64,000 bases of DNA from Massariosphaeria phaeospora. Its lineage: Eukaryota; Ascomycota; Dothideomycetes; Pleosporales. The DNA is taken from positions 434,001 to 498,000 of the forward strand of contig JAADJZ010000007.1 of the NCBI GenBank assembly GCA_011032825.1, read 5' to 3'. Position 1 is the stretch's first letter. Each line of letters begins with the position of its first letter. Below are positions 1 through 11,575 of the stretch, in pieces. The position numbers and the translations under genes are program-made. A model generated the notes under the pieces. That model made no database searches, had not been told where the DNA came from, and was given only the letters and a program-made list of their open reading frames with translations.

Positions 1-1563
1 CCGTCGCGGCCGTTATTTATGCGAATGCGAACCTCTCGGCGCGTCGCCTGCGTAGCCCAAACAATACGCTAACATGTGTGCAAGCTTCTCCTACGTCGCC
101 TTCGACGTGGGTATCGCTGCCGGCGTGAACGTTGACCTTGGGGTCAAGCATCGCGCTTAGACCCACCCCTAAACGCAAGCGCGGCGCACATCCACGGATC
201 GCCAGCAACGCAGAAAACAACGGCTACCCGCATTCCCAAAGGCACAGCAAAGCTTGACATTGCGGGAGGAGCTTTAAGCAAGAACGCGGCGAGGCTCACA
301 AGGCTGGACCTGAGTTCCCCACGCTCTCAACGATGGAGTTTCTGATCCAGGCTCGGTGGCGTTATACGCGGCACGGAAGTCTAATCGGTGAACGTACTCG
401 GTATAAGACGCGCAACGCTCTAAGTCTTTGCTCGCTCTGAACAGCAGATAATAGCGGAGTGAGAGTTGCAGCCGAATGCAAGGTCGAATGCTGTGAGGTA
501 TAGGCAGCCCATACATTCTGGGTATGTTGGCTAAGTTCTACTACCTACGTGGTACGCAGCGCCTGATGATTGTAAACACTACTCGCACGAGAGATCGAAT
601 AGTGGAGCCATGAGTCGCGAACGGCGTACCAACCCCACACTGACTTCTACCACCACCACCATCACAAATCGACTTCAACTTCATCTTCAAGACACAACAC
701 CCTCGTATCAAAACTCCGCTTCGATGCTTCCTTCCCGTACACCTCACAAATGAACAACAAAGTAAACAATCGCGCTCTTCATCACTCCCAATGACAACAG
801 CTTCTTCCCTACACACTCCCTCCAGCCTCTATTCCGTAAGTGGTACGAAACACCATACCCCGTGCGCTATCCGTGCAACGCGACTAGCCGTCGATATCTT
901 CTCTAATTCGCTGCATTTTCCGAATGTGCAACTACGCATCATCGTCACGAGTCCCACCTACCTATCTTTCGCTACTCCGTATACCATTGCCCGGTTCCGG
1001 AGGACACGACTCCACTAGTCCATCCACTCAGCTCACACATGGTGCTGCTTCGCACTAGGCAACGAGATCATGCACACCTGCTGTCTCGTGCACACACGAC
1101 GGCACGATAGAATATGCAGCTGCTTTCCAGCGGTCTATTTACGGAACAGTCCATATGGTATATAGTACTCCGTACATTGACTCCCGGTTTGAACTACGGG
1201 CCAGACTGCATTGCATCTACATATGTGCGATGTTTTGAAAACTGCATTCAGCCCCCGCAGTACCTACCTAGGTGGGTGGTCCTACAAAAACGGTTCATCA
1301 CCTGTATGTACTGTTAGCATGCGGGGCCAATTGCGTTATCGGTTTCAAAGGTTGTGGAACGCGGGCGCTGCGGCTGCTGCATGCAGAATACACACAAAAC
1401 CTGATTTCTTGAGTGTGCAGAACTCGCAGATATGCTGCATTAGTTCCTGCATAGTTATGCTGATCTATATGATATATAATACAAAGCATGCTAGTTCATT
1501 CATTCGTCAATTCATACGGAGTTCACACTAATCAGCCAATCTGGCCCAGAAGGCTAGACGGGA
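1..1563. other. intergenic, no gene supported
   Basis: I see no coding region with consistent codon use, a recognisable domain or a credible intron chain on either strand. The open frames present are short, low in complexity or lack an ATG. The segment lies downstream of the PI31-like gene and presumably carries its 3' untranslated region near 1500-1563. No repeat or RNA gene was recognised. Confidence 0.5.
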
Positions 1564-2777
1564 TCAGAGGAAGTCGCCGTCTCCAAAGCCACCGAAGGGA
1601 TTTGGCGGCCTGCCGCCACCGAGGCCAGGCCCGCCAAATCCCCCGCCACCGGGGAAGTGACCTCCACCTCGATTATCCCGTGGCGCACCACCTGGTCCTA
1701 TAGGATCGTACCGCGATCCGGGTGGTGCCATGGGATCGTAGCCACCACCACCACCACCACCTTGGCCGCCGAACAGCTGATCGTCGAACGTTGGATGCAT
1801 GCCCCCACCCATGCCACCCGGGCGCGGGAGCCCGCCCCCAAAGTGCGGTCGGAGTGGATCGTTCGGCCCGAGACCTGGTGGGTAGAGATCGTTGTGCCCG
1901 ATGCCCACGGGGAATCGATCGTCTCGAAGGCCTCCGCGGGGTGGGCGGTTCACTTCGTACTCGTCTTCGAAGCCGGGGATGGGCTCCGGTAGGGGTCGTC
2001 CTGGCTGTGGACGGACGGCTAGGGGGTCATTGAAGGGATACGGGCGCGCAGGTTCTGGGTCGTTCTCTGGTGGCCGGCGGGGTTCACGTGCTTCGCCCTG
2101 TCGTGGCTGATTCTGAGAACCGCCGGCATCGCGCTCATTCCCCGTGCTTGACGACTCTTCGTATCCAACCTTGTGTAGACCAGGAGCCAGCTTCTGTATA
2201 ACAGAGATCTTGAGCAGGGCGCCCAGATCATTGAGCCGCCCTGCCGAGATAAACACATCTTGTATTATCTTCGCCGCATCCTCCGTCGATGTGTCTTCAG
2301 ATATCGAGACCGGAATCGAGGACTCGGAAAGGTAGTCCTTGACCGTGACATCGAAGCTCGTAGTCTTGTCGTCGCCGACAGCCAGCGCAAACACGACTGC
2401 TTTGCCACCCAGCCGGTTCACCTTGACCAGATATTCCATCGACGACTGTGCATGAGCGTAGCGGAAAGCGTACGAAGAGGAGGCGTTCCATTGCGTCGGT
2501 AACGGTTGCGGGTCGTGCGCGTCTGCGTGAGCTTCTGATGCGGCGTCAGTACGTGTGTTGCGGCAAATGCGCGCCTCAAAGACTCACCTATCCGGTCGTC
2601 TTCGCCCAGGCCAACCAGTCTGAATCCCACCGCAATCATGCCAGCGTGCACAGCGAGTGCCACGGCCTCGTAGGGGTTCTTGAGCTGTGGGCCCGCGCCT
2701 TTGGCCAGGCTAGCCGCCATGAAGAGCGCGAGAGAGCCTGCACTAAGCGGATTGCCCGCGGTGTTGGGTGGCACCAT
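1564..2777 (-). CDS. PI31-like proteasome regulator
   Basis: Two exons, 2588..2777 and 1564..2534, joined across a 53-bp intron (donor GTGAGT, acceptor CAG). The N-terminal ~170 residues have the mixed alpha/beta pattern of the PI31/FP domain, including the run SSSYAFRYAHAQSSMEYLVK that spans the region just after the intron. The rest is a long Pro/Arg/Gly-rich tail ending in poly-Gly stretches, as in PI31 proteins. PI31 binds the 20S proteasome and modulates its activity and assembly; the yeast relative is Fub1. The ATG at 2777 gives the conserved N-terminal helix beginning NPLSAGSLALFM. The tail is low in complexity, so the domain match rests on the first half. It is transcribed in the same direction as the downstream neighbour atg18. 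Family assignment comes from sequence pattern only. Confidence 0.8.
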
Positions 2778-3358
2778 TGCAGATGTGTTGCTGTGCCGGC
2801 TGAGGGGTGTGAGGTGTCGGCGGATGAAGTGTAGAAAGCGTGTTGATGGTTGAGACGCAGGGTGGCAAGGTCTTCAAGACGGCCGGCACGCGTATAGGCA
2901 GCCGGACAGCTACCTCATCGCGGGGCTAGTGCAGCTGGGATCCGAGCTCCAAACGCGGGGCAGTCACGTTGCGGCGCATCCACTTATGCCAAGCTTCCAT
3001 GCCATAGGTTCAAATGCGGTAGGGAGGAACTCTTCAGGTGTTTTATGCTCACTATAGATATGAATAAATCAACGAGATAGAGAGATTATGTCTGCTATAC
3101 TCCCTGAGTCTTATTAACTCTACGCTGTATTCACAATCAATGAGACTATGAATAACGCGCTAGTGCTCCAAACCCAGGCCAGATTACCAACGCCAGTTGT
3201 GCAATGCAGTGAAAGAGAAGATCATGAATGCGGAAAGCAAAAAGGACAGAGTCAATGAAGTCTAGTCATTCGCGTCTGACGATGTATTGGTAGCGAGTTC
3301 ATTAGGCTCAAGCAGTCTATGATAGTTAGTTTGCGCTTCCCGGACCGGACGTGGAGTC
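2778..3358. other. intergenic (PI31 promoter, atg18 3' end)
   Basis: This segment is AT-richer around 3040-3200. It probably holds the promoter of the PI31-like gene and the 3' untranslated region of atg18, both on the minus strand. I see no coding signal, repeat or RNA gene. Confidence 0.4.
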
Positions 3359-4753
3359 TTACGAAAATTGCTTGAATAGCGTGCCCTCTCCTCCTTTCTC
3401 CAAGTCTACGTTGAAGACGTAATAACTCCCCTCGCTTGTCACGACCATCACTTGGGGGCTGTTGTTACTCAAAGCGACGACTGTTCGCACGGGACCTGTA
3501 GACGCACTGTTGGGCGAACGAGGTATCTTTACCCAGGCAAAGTCCCGAGCAGGCTCCCACATCTCCGCCACTGCGTTGGGAAGATACCCTCCGACTGTAG
3601 CTGCGAATGACTTTCCAACGTTTTGCGACGTCCGCCGTATCATGCTGGCAAATGTAGGGTTCATTGACTTCCGCTCTGGGGCCGATATGTCTGCACTGCT
3701 GTCTTCATATTCATCCGGTATTTCCTCACTGGCACGACTGCTACTTCGTTCCCGAGACGATGATGGTGGCCTATTCGGTAACGACGAAACGCTGTTACTC
3801 CGACTCGCATTGGGGGCTCCGAGACGGAAAATGTGCACGGTCTCTGTGGCCGAAGAAACACAGAGCAGGGTTGACGTTGAATTAAACGACATGCTGAAAA
3901 TCCTAGCGGGGATCGAGCCGCGTCGGAATTGATACAGCTTCTGCGCATCCGGAATTGAGAACACCCGTATTATAGTTCCTTTCTCAGAAGCTGTCGCTAA
4001 GAGGGTGCCATCATTGTTGAGCGCAATGCAGGATAGTGGAGAGTTGTGTGCTTCTATCACATTGACTGCTTCCATCTTTGTCGCATCGTATATGAGGACT
4101 TCTCCGCTGGTCGGTGCAACGTGATCGGCTTTCGGCGGAGCATGCGACGGCGGCTGAAAGGTAGTGGGCGTGGCCTTCGTGGGTAGAGGATAGACTAGGT
4201 AGTTATTATCGGAAGAAGCAGAGAGTGCGCATATGGCTGTACTGCGTTAGTATACATTCTTACTGAATATTGGTCTCTCCTACCGTTAGGATTCGGCGAT
4301 GTCTTCTCGTTCTTGAGCATTTGCATGTTGCTGATATCGTAGACATATAGCTCTGACTCGAGCACAACTACCAGGCGTTTCCTGTTGAGACGCATTGCCA
4401 GTATGGCTGAGCGAAACGTCATTTCGCAGATTGTTGAGTGTCGCTGTCAACGTCATCAGCGCAAGACCGAGATGCAACCGACATGTCCACAACCGACCTT
4501 GGTGTTTTGTATACGAAGTACTCGGGGGGAGAGGGTGAGAGCCACTAGAGATGTTGAAAAGAGCATCTCCAAGCTAGAGACATCTCCTTCATGCGATTCG
4601 GACTGCTTGTTGAACGGGTCCGTGGTGTATATGCGATAACCTTTGCTGGTGCCTACGTGGTTTTGTGCTCAGTTCATGATTCTAGCGCTTGTATCGCCGA
4701 TACGTACCAACGCCAAGATGGCTGTGGTCTTGGTTGAATGTTACGAAATTCAT
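3359..4753 (-). CDS. atg18: Atg18, PROPPIN WD-repeat autophagy protein
   Basis: Four exons: 4708..4753, 4498..4652, 4284..4443 and 3359..4236 (1239 nt, 412 aa). The start [20 protein letters not shown] and the blade segments [20 protein letters not shown] and LYVYDISNM are typical of Atg18. The phosphoinositide-binding motif appears as FRRG (family consensus L/F-R-R-G) within [10 protein letters not shown]. Atg18 is a seven-bladed beta-propeller that binds PtdIns3P and PtdIns(3,5)P2 and works with Atg2 in autophagosome formation and vacuole homeostasis. A Ser-rich insertion after the FRRG blade (near SRSNSVSS) matches the variable loop between blades. Introns are 54, 54 and 47 bp. The third donor (GTCGGT) is slightly weak but the protein joins perfectly. 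The start lies 608 bp from the divergent TYW4 start. Confidence 0.95.
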
Positions 4754-5361
4754 AGCGGCCATATCTGTCTACAGCTGGTACAAACAAGCAGGCTTCGTAG
4801 GCAAATGCCTGTGGTCTGGGTTGGTCCTCGAGCTTGGGGAGTCGGGATCGCCTGGTGGCAGATAGCGTCAGTGAGAAGAGTCACGCGATGAGTCGGCAAG
4901 TGCAAACAAGGTCAGAGATAAGAGAGACATGGGTGATTCCGCCAGTGCGAAGGCAGTGAATACGCTCGAGCGGTGATGGTGAAGCTCAAGCTTGCGCCCG
5001 AGTGAACGCGTGCTGCTCCGCTAGCGCTCCGCTAGTTTGAGCCCCGCCCGCAAAGCCACAACGCCACAGGTGGCTGCACATGTGACATGCCCACCCCGCT
5101 GACATAATCCATTGCCGCTATCTAGAGGAGACTTTGGGCGATCCTCTTGACACCCTACAAGTTTTTAGCAATAGGTAGATAGTTTGCTCCTAGTGTTGCG
5201 AAGTACTATTGTATCTAGCATACTGAGTATTTTCTATGTAGCCCTTGCAAGAGGCGTGGCAGGCTTCCAGGTGCGCGTCGGAGACGAATTCTGCCAGGGC
5301 GGTGACGTCCAATGCCTCAAAAATCATTCTGCAGCTGATACTGGTCACCATCTTCTCTACC
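4754..5361. promoter_or_regulatory. divergent promoter atg18 / TYW4
   Basis: The 608 bp between the two divergent start codons must carry both promoters. No TATA box stands out. The TYW4-proximal part (about 5126-5298) is a copy of the dispersed MITE-like repeat described separately, so TYW4 transcription probably starts inside or next to transposon-derived sequence. Confidence 0.5.
5126..5298. repeat. dispersed MITE-like repeat, copy A
   Basis: Shared blocks in order: ACTTT.GGCGATCCTCTTGACA, a GTTTTTAGC.ATAGGTAGATAG segment, then TATTGTATCTAGCATACTGAGTATT, and a right end GAATTCTGCCAGG. The same ordered blocks recur near 22.1, 26.0, 32.9, 49.5 and 55.2 kb with point differences. The right end GAATTCTGCCAGG is the reverse complement of the left end seen in other copies, so these look like short terminal inverted repeats. 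This copy ends about 60 bp before the TYW4 ATG. Confidence 0.65.
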
Positions 5362-8300
5362 ATGGCCAAGTCTCGACAGGGGACGGCCCAAGTGGGCTCG
5401 TCGAAGCACAAACTTGCGCGCTCAGCACAGGAGAGGACGGATGACTCCATCATGAACGTATGTGTGCGCCCTAAAGCTATTGGCTGTAACCTCTTACAGT
5501 TCCCCAATATGCTGATAGTCAAACTCTAGACAAACGATAGTAGCATTGTATCCAAAAGGAGTGTTTCGAAGCTTTATTTCCCAGATGAACCAAACTTATA
5601 CCAGCCCTTCGTGCAAAAGTTCACCAGGAGAACCCCCCTAATCAACCGCGGCTATTGGCTTCGCATGCATGCCATTGAGCAAATAGTTCGGAGATTTCTT
5701 GAAGAAGACGATGGGAAACCAAAAGTAGTTGTCAACTTAGGCTGCGGATAGTGAGTAAGACTGGAGCCCTTTGGTGTGTTTTTCAACGTGTCACTAAGAT
5801 GTCAGAAGTGATCCTCTACCCTTCCAATTCTGGCACAGGCATACTACCATCTCCAAGGAGGCAGTCTTTGTAGATGTGGATTATCCGCAACTGATTGGCA
5901 GGAAGAGAGACCGTATGTTGGCAGACAGCCTTCTGCGAGATGCACTTCTTGGGACGAATCTACGTGGCTCTGAACTACCCGTATATCTTCGAAGCGACAG
6001 ATACATGGCGATAGGCTGCGACCTCCGAGATCTTGATACGCTTGAACGGACACTCAGGTCTGCTTTCGACGTTTCGGCATCTTCTTTCCTCTTCCTTGCC
6101 GAAGTGTCTTTGACCTACATGCCGCTCCCGGATTCAGACTCACTCATTCGATGGGCTAGTACCCTCGACGACGGTATGTTGGCTGCTCGGCTCTGGGTCC
6201 TTGTCTTCTGATCATGTTCACAGCTCGTTTTGGTCTGTTGGAGCAATTTCTCCCGCAAGGCCCGGACCATCCCTTCGCACAGACAATGCTGAGACACTTT
6301 GATAAACTGCAGACTCCTATACAGGCGGTTAAGCAATACCCTTCCCTAAACCAACACTCATCCCGGTTTCTTGATGCAGGTTGGCCCACGCTGAGTCTTG
6401 CTCGTAATCTCTGGGATCTGTGGTCGGATGATGCGTTCACTTCCCCGTCGATACGACGAAGCTTGGATGCGATCGAGCCATTCGATGAGTGGGAGGAATT
6501 TGCGCTCTTCTCCGGTCATTACTTTCTCTTGGTTGCGTCAAATTCGGTCCCCGTGAAGACAGCTGAGACAGCTACGTTGGAGAAGTCGTCCACAATTCCT
6601 GGAAGTGTCGACGGTGGCAGTGCCCAGCCGATTGTGTTGACCTCTCATATATCTGCTGGAGGCACTCAACCTACGCCACGTCGCTTCGGTGCAGCAGCGT
6701 CGCTAGCTCATGACCTCGTTGGTTTCCATGGAGGTCAGGGTGCCCAGCATCGACTAGCAAGCCTCGATATGCTTGGACGGGAGGCTGCTGTGCCCACCAT
6801 TCAGCCTTGCCGCTCGCCGCAGGCACGCATGTGTCACACTATCACATCTACCAACATGTCTGAGGTATTGTTAGTCGGCGGACGAGCATCGCCTCTGCAG
6901 GCACTGGCCGATTGCTGGCTCATGAGAGGTGGGGCATGGCAGCAAGTACAAGACCTCACTCCGGCGCGTTTCAGGCATAGCTCAGCTGGGCTAAATATCC
7001 CCTCGGAGGGATCCTTGACTGGCAGTGTACTAGTTTTCGGCGGCAAGACAAGTGAAGGCCTGGTTCTGGCTGAGTGGGCCCTGTGGACATACAACAAGGG
7101 ATGGATGAAGGTCCCCGTTGACGGGTCTCATCAACCTTCAGCGCGCTTCGGTGCCGCCATATCGTGCATGGATGCGGGCCAGAAAACGGGCCTGCTTGTC
7201 GGTGGCATGGGGCCCGACGGCACAGTTCTTGACGACATTTGGCACTGGACCTTCTCCGCCACACCAACACCACGGCTGAAATTCACTGATCGCACCAATG
7301 ACATAGTCTCCAGCGCAACAGGCTCCACACATGCACGGGTGGGCGCGAGTCTGGTGCCGTTCGGAAATTCACTGCTTCTCATTGGAGGTGCTGCACAAAA
7401 GCGTATACTCGGCCTGCACAACGAGTTTCTTATTGTTTCTGCAGGGGCGTTGGTTCATCTCCAGAACCCTGTCATAGCTATCCCGAAGTCAGTCTGGCCT
7501 CTATTGGTCGGATTCGGTGCAGCTGCAGTGTCCCAGGATGAAATCGTTCTTGCAGGAGGTGGTGCGGTATGCTTCTCCATGGGCAGCTTTTGGAACGAGG
7601 GGTACCTTACCATCTCGAAGCCCGATAGCCCTGATATCCGGCCTTGGTCAGTCGCCGTCTATCAAGCCGAGAAGACCGAACAAGAGCAGCCGCCGAAGTC
7701 GCAGCCGGGAAGCAAAGGCAAGACGCAGGCTAAGATGAGCAATGCCCGACAGCGGAACACGGCCATGATCCCTAGAGTCCAACTGAAGTCAGCAAATGAT
7801 TTCACTGAACTCATCGCAGCATCCAAACCAGCCATCATAGAAGGCCTGGACATAGGCCCCTGCACTGAACTCTGGACCCTAGACTACCTCAAAGAGAAAA
7901 TCGGCGCCGAGCGAGAAATCGTCATCCACGAATGCGACTCCGACCGCATGACCTTCAAAGACAAGAACTTCCAATACATCAAGCAGCCCTTCGGCGACTT
8001 CCTCGACGGAATCTCGCGCGGTGCAAAGACCTACTTACGCGCAGTCTCATCCACACAACCCAACAAACTCCCTACTAAGCTCACCGATGACTTCCCCACC
8101 ATAGCCCCCGACTTCCAGCTGCCCTCCCCGCTAACCCCACTCCAAGAAACTCACCACAGCTCGCCTCTTCGCATCTCCGGCCCCGTCTCCCTCTGGCTAC
8201 ACTACGACGTGCTCGCCAACATCCTCTGCCAGGTCCGCGGCTCTAAAACGCTGCACTTGTATCCCCCTTCCGACGTGCAACATCTCGGCTTTCCGCCCGG

Positions 8301-8658
8301 CGGCTCGAGTTCCAACGTCGATGTGCTCGCGGGTAAAGACCCCAACTTGCGGCACACGCATCCGCATGTTGCGGTCCTCGGGCCTGGCGATGTGCTGTTT
8401 ATACCGCCGATGTGGGCGCATACTGCGACGCCGTCCGAGGGCTCTAGTGTGGCCGTGAATGTGTTCTTCAGGAATCTGAAGATGGGATATGCGGCAGGCA
8501 AGGACGTGTATGGCAATCGGGACTTGCAGGCGTATGACAATGGGAGGAGGGATGTGGAAAAGATTGGGAGAGCTTTTAAGGATGTGCCGGATGATATTGC
8601 GAAGTTCTATCTCGAGAGGCTGGCGGCGGAGTTGTTAGAAAAGGCTGGGAAGAGATAG
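5362..8658 (+). CDS. PPM2: tRNA wybutosine-synthesizing protein 4 (LCM + kelch + JmjC-like)
   Basis: Four exons: 5362..5457, 5530..5750, 5809..6173 and 6224..8658 (3117 nt, 1038 aa). Residues ~1-330 form a leucine carboxyl methyltransferase-like domain with the SAM motif NLGCGY followed by DPLPFQFW. Residues ~370-700 contain kelch-type blades (repeated RFGAA/GG motifs such as VGGMGPDG and LIGGAAQK). Residues ~740-1033 are a JmjC-like cupin domain, with HYDVLANILCQVRG and GDVLFIPPMWAHTA. This order defines TYW4/Ppm2, which methylates and methoxycarbonylates the side chain in the last steps of wybutosine formation at position 37 of tRNA-Phe. The acceptor of intron 2 is AAG at 5806-5808, because the nearby CAG would give a stop. 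Codon choice becomes noticeably C-ending after about 7750. Confidence 0.93.
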
Positions 8659-8764
8659 CAAAGAGGTAGAGTTCTCTCTGGCTCTCTTTATCTTTGATGG
8701 CACATAGATCTCTGTTCTAGACCTGCTTGTGCTTGATGTCGTCCTTCTCCCACTTCATTCTATG

Positions 8765-10591
8765 TCAGACCCTAACACACCTCAACCGCACCCTTTCCAC
8801 ATTCCTCATCCTCAATAACAACCCTAACTCACTATCATCCACCACCTGCATTACCCTTTTCCTCATCATCTCCTCACTCTCCCCTTTCAATCGCACAGCC
8901 TCAATTCTACACCCTCTGATCAAGCAAGCCAACACAGCTACGAACTCTACCCGGGAGAATTTCATGCCCGGACATACCTGTGGTCCTTCGGCCCAGGCAA
9001 GATATGCACCTTTTCGTGGAGTGATAAGAGACTCGAGAGTCTCTGTCGTGTGGGATTGTAGGCGTATCCAGCGCGAGGGTATAAAGCGAAGAGGCTCTGG
9101 GTAGTGCTCTGGGTGAGAATGGGTCGCAGGAACATGGCTGAATACGCCCACGTTGGGAGGTATCGTGATTGTGCGGTTCCCTGAGAGGCGTATTGGTTGA
9201 GGAGACGACGTTGTGCCTTTTTGAAGCGCGAGAACGGGGGGATAGAGGCGGAGGATTTCGAGCTATGAATTCAACTTAACGCCGTGATGAGGGCAGGCTG
9301 GAAGGGGGACGGAGGAAGCTAACTTACCATAAGCGCTTGCAGCCTCACGAGTTTCGGGAACAACTCGTTGTACTCCCATTGCTCTGGCTTGGTGTCTGCT
9401 GTCAGACCAACCACTTTCTCAGCAAGCCACTCCTGGATTTCCGGATGCGCGGCGAGGAGCAGCATAGCGAAAGCAAGAGTGTTTGCTGTAGTATCGTGCC
9501 CTGCGAAATTAATCACAAACATGTTACCAAAGATCTCGTCGACGGACAGTCCCTTAGTGCGGGTGTCACGATCTATGTGCTTCTCAAACCCCTTTTGGTA
9601 TGCGTCTCCCGCCCTAACGAACGATGTCATCAAGCTACCGGAGCCAGCGGTGCCTTGTTTCAGGGCCGCCATCTCCTGTGCGAGCAATTGCGTCATGTAT
9701 CCTTTAAAGGTGGCAGCAGCTTCCCCAATGCGCCGCCACGAGCGCGGGAGAAAGCGGTATGAGAGGAATTTGGGTCGCAGGATAAGGAGGAAAAGCGTAT
9801 TGTCGAGAATCGTTTGCAAAGCGTCTCGATAGGAGATATTGTTGTCTTCATCCTTGATTATGCCCTGCTTGTTATTATCCTCTCGTTTCCAGCTGCGGAA
9901 TTTGAACGACTTGTTGAACCCAATGACCGCAAGCACATTGAGCGAAAGCGTGTGCGTATCCTTTGAGCAACTGGATATCTCGTCTGCTGACGTCCAGGAC
10001 CGTAGCATATCTTGTGCTTGGGTAACGGACTCAGACCAGACCACGCCCATGATGCGCTCGTTGAACGGAGCGGCTAGGACTTTGCGATGGCGTGGCCAAT
10101 TCTCCGCATCGGCGCTCGAGATACAGGGACCGAACAATTCGAGAATTTCTGGCCAACGTTAGTGTTCGCGATGTATATGATGGGGAGAACTTGAAGCACG
10201 TACTGTACGGCTCCGTCGGCCTCCGAAAATCCAACCGCCTAGCCAAAACATCATGAATCGCGTCCGGATCCGCAATCTGCACATACACACCCACTGGCGT
10301 GACAAGCGCCCAGATTTTCCCTAGCCGCAACGTTGTCTCGGCTCTATCGCCGGTAAACCATCCTCTGCGAGCGTATAACGTCCAACACGGCAGCAACGCT
10401 TTGACAGGGAGGCGGTCGAGAAGAGCCTAGATTGGGGCATCGAAGATTTGGAAGAGAGTGTTGAGAGGATCGATCGGGAGGCGGATGAGAGGGATGCCGA
10501 TCGATTTGGCGCGGCTATAGTTGATTTCGAGGCATATGAGGCTCCAGGTTAGGTAAAGAGAGGTGAAGATGGAGATGAGGAGGGTGAGCAT
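8765..10591 (-). pseudogene. cytochrome P450 with one in-frame stop
   Basis: Three exons, 10204..10591, 9328..10148 and 8765..9262, give 569 codons in a single frame. P450 hallmarks: N-terminal hydrophobic anchor (MLTLLISIFTSLYLTW), I-helix motif AGHDTT, ExxR as EILR, and the heme loop WAEGPQVCPG with the ligand Cys at codon ~500. Codon 55 is TAG (10427..10429), between IFDAPI and ALLDRLPVK, where related proteins usually have an aromatic residue. No GT dinucleotide occurs between the ATG and this TAG, so no intron can remove it. There is no ATG soon after it to restart translation. Everything downstream is intact, which suggests a recent nonsense change (possibly TGG to TAG) or a sequencing error. 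Redox substrate unknown. Family call is firm; pseudogene status depends on that one base. Confidence 0.85.
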
Positions 10592-11575
10592 GATGTACAC
10601 AGGCGCGCTGGCTGCATGCCGGTAAGAACATCACGGGCGAGAGAGGGGTACGCGGTATAACTGCTGCGAGGCACTGTTCGTGTGTTGCGTTATGACTTGC
10701 GAGGGTTTGAATTTCTGTTTTGCGGCGAGGAGCGGCGTAAGAGGCAGGTGCGTGCGGCGTCGTGCCGTGCCTTCCTGAGTGATCATGCTCAGGCTAATAT
10801 TAAATGAATAAGGCAAAGACTAGGATGGCAAGTATTGTAACAAGAAATGATTTGATTTTTGGGGTTCCATTTTTTGGGGTTCGCATTCTGTTGATTACGG
10901 ATGTTGGGAACATCCATCACACGTGCAAGCGTTGTTGTCTCAAGAATGACAACGTTGAGGAACTGAGACGAGAGCAAAACGTATATGCAAGTTAGGCTTG
11001 AAACCAACTCCTCAACTCTTATTGCAGCAGTATACCTGAACATGAACTTCGTGAGAACTCCGTCGTGCAGGTCGATCTACCCGTTAATGATCCTTCCTTG
11101 GAACTAGAGACTGCCGACTGAGGCAACAATACATACACCTGTGAAGAAAGTATATATCTCCCAAGTCTCCGCTCTAAGAACCCAAAAGATGGAAACCCAG
11201 ACTCTAGATCGACCGCTTGGGAAAAAACCACAAATGGAGATTGCTAGCTTATGCACATATCCAGAGTGACAAGCTTCCAACAGACAGCAATAACAAGAAT
11301 CGAGACAGTGAAGACAAGTGAAACGAAAGGGTCACGAACCAACTACAGCTGCAGGCTGCCGAAAGCTGTTTCTCAGTCTGAATTCAAAAGTTCACATAGA
11401 GAGAAAAGATCCAACCCAACGCCATAGGCAAATCGTTCCCATGTCGTAGCGTGTGCTCGCATGAGCGCAAACGTATCTCATCACCATTCGTCATATTACC
11501 AAATTCGTTGTCGTGAATCGTATCGCCTCCTAATATGTCCGTAACATGTGTATGGTGAAAAGAGGTGGCGTCATT
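10592..11575. other. intergenic, P450 upstream region
   Basis: Non-coding as far as I can see. It contains the P450 promoter side (10592-10800) and a moderately AT-rich stretch (10790-11560) ending at the 3' side of PPS1. Short open frames here lack any family signature. No repeat was recognised. Confidence 0.4.

Noticed and set aside
5190..5522. 110-codon minus-strand frame over the start of TYW4
   Set aside because: It is antisense to TYW4 exon 1 and includes repeat copy A; no family features.
10204..10591. An intron hiding the stop in the P450
   Set aside because: No GT dinucleotide exists between the start codon and the TAG, so no donor site is available.
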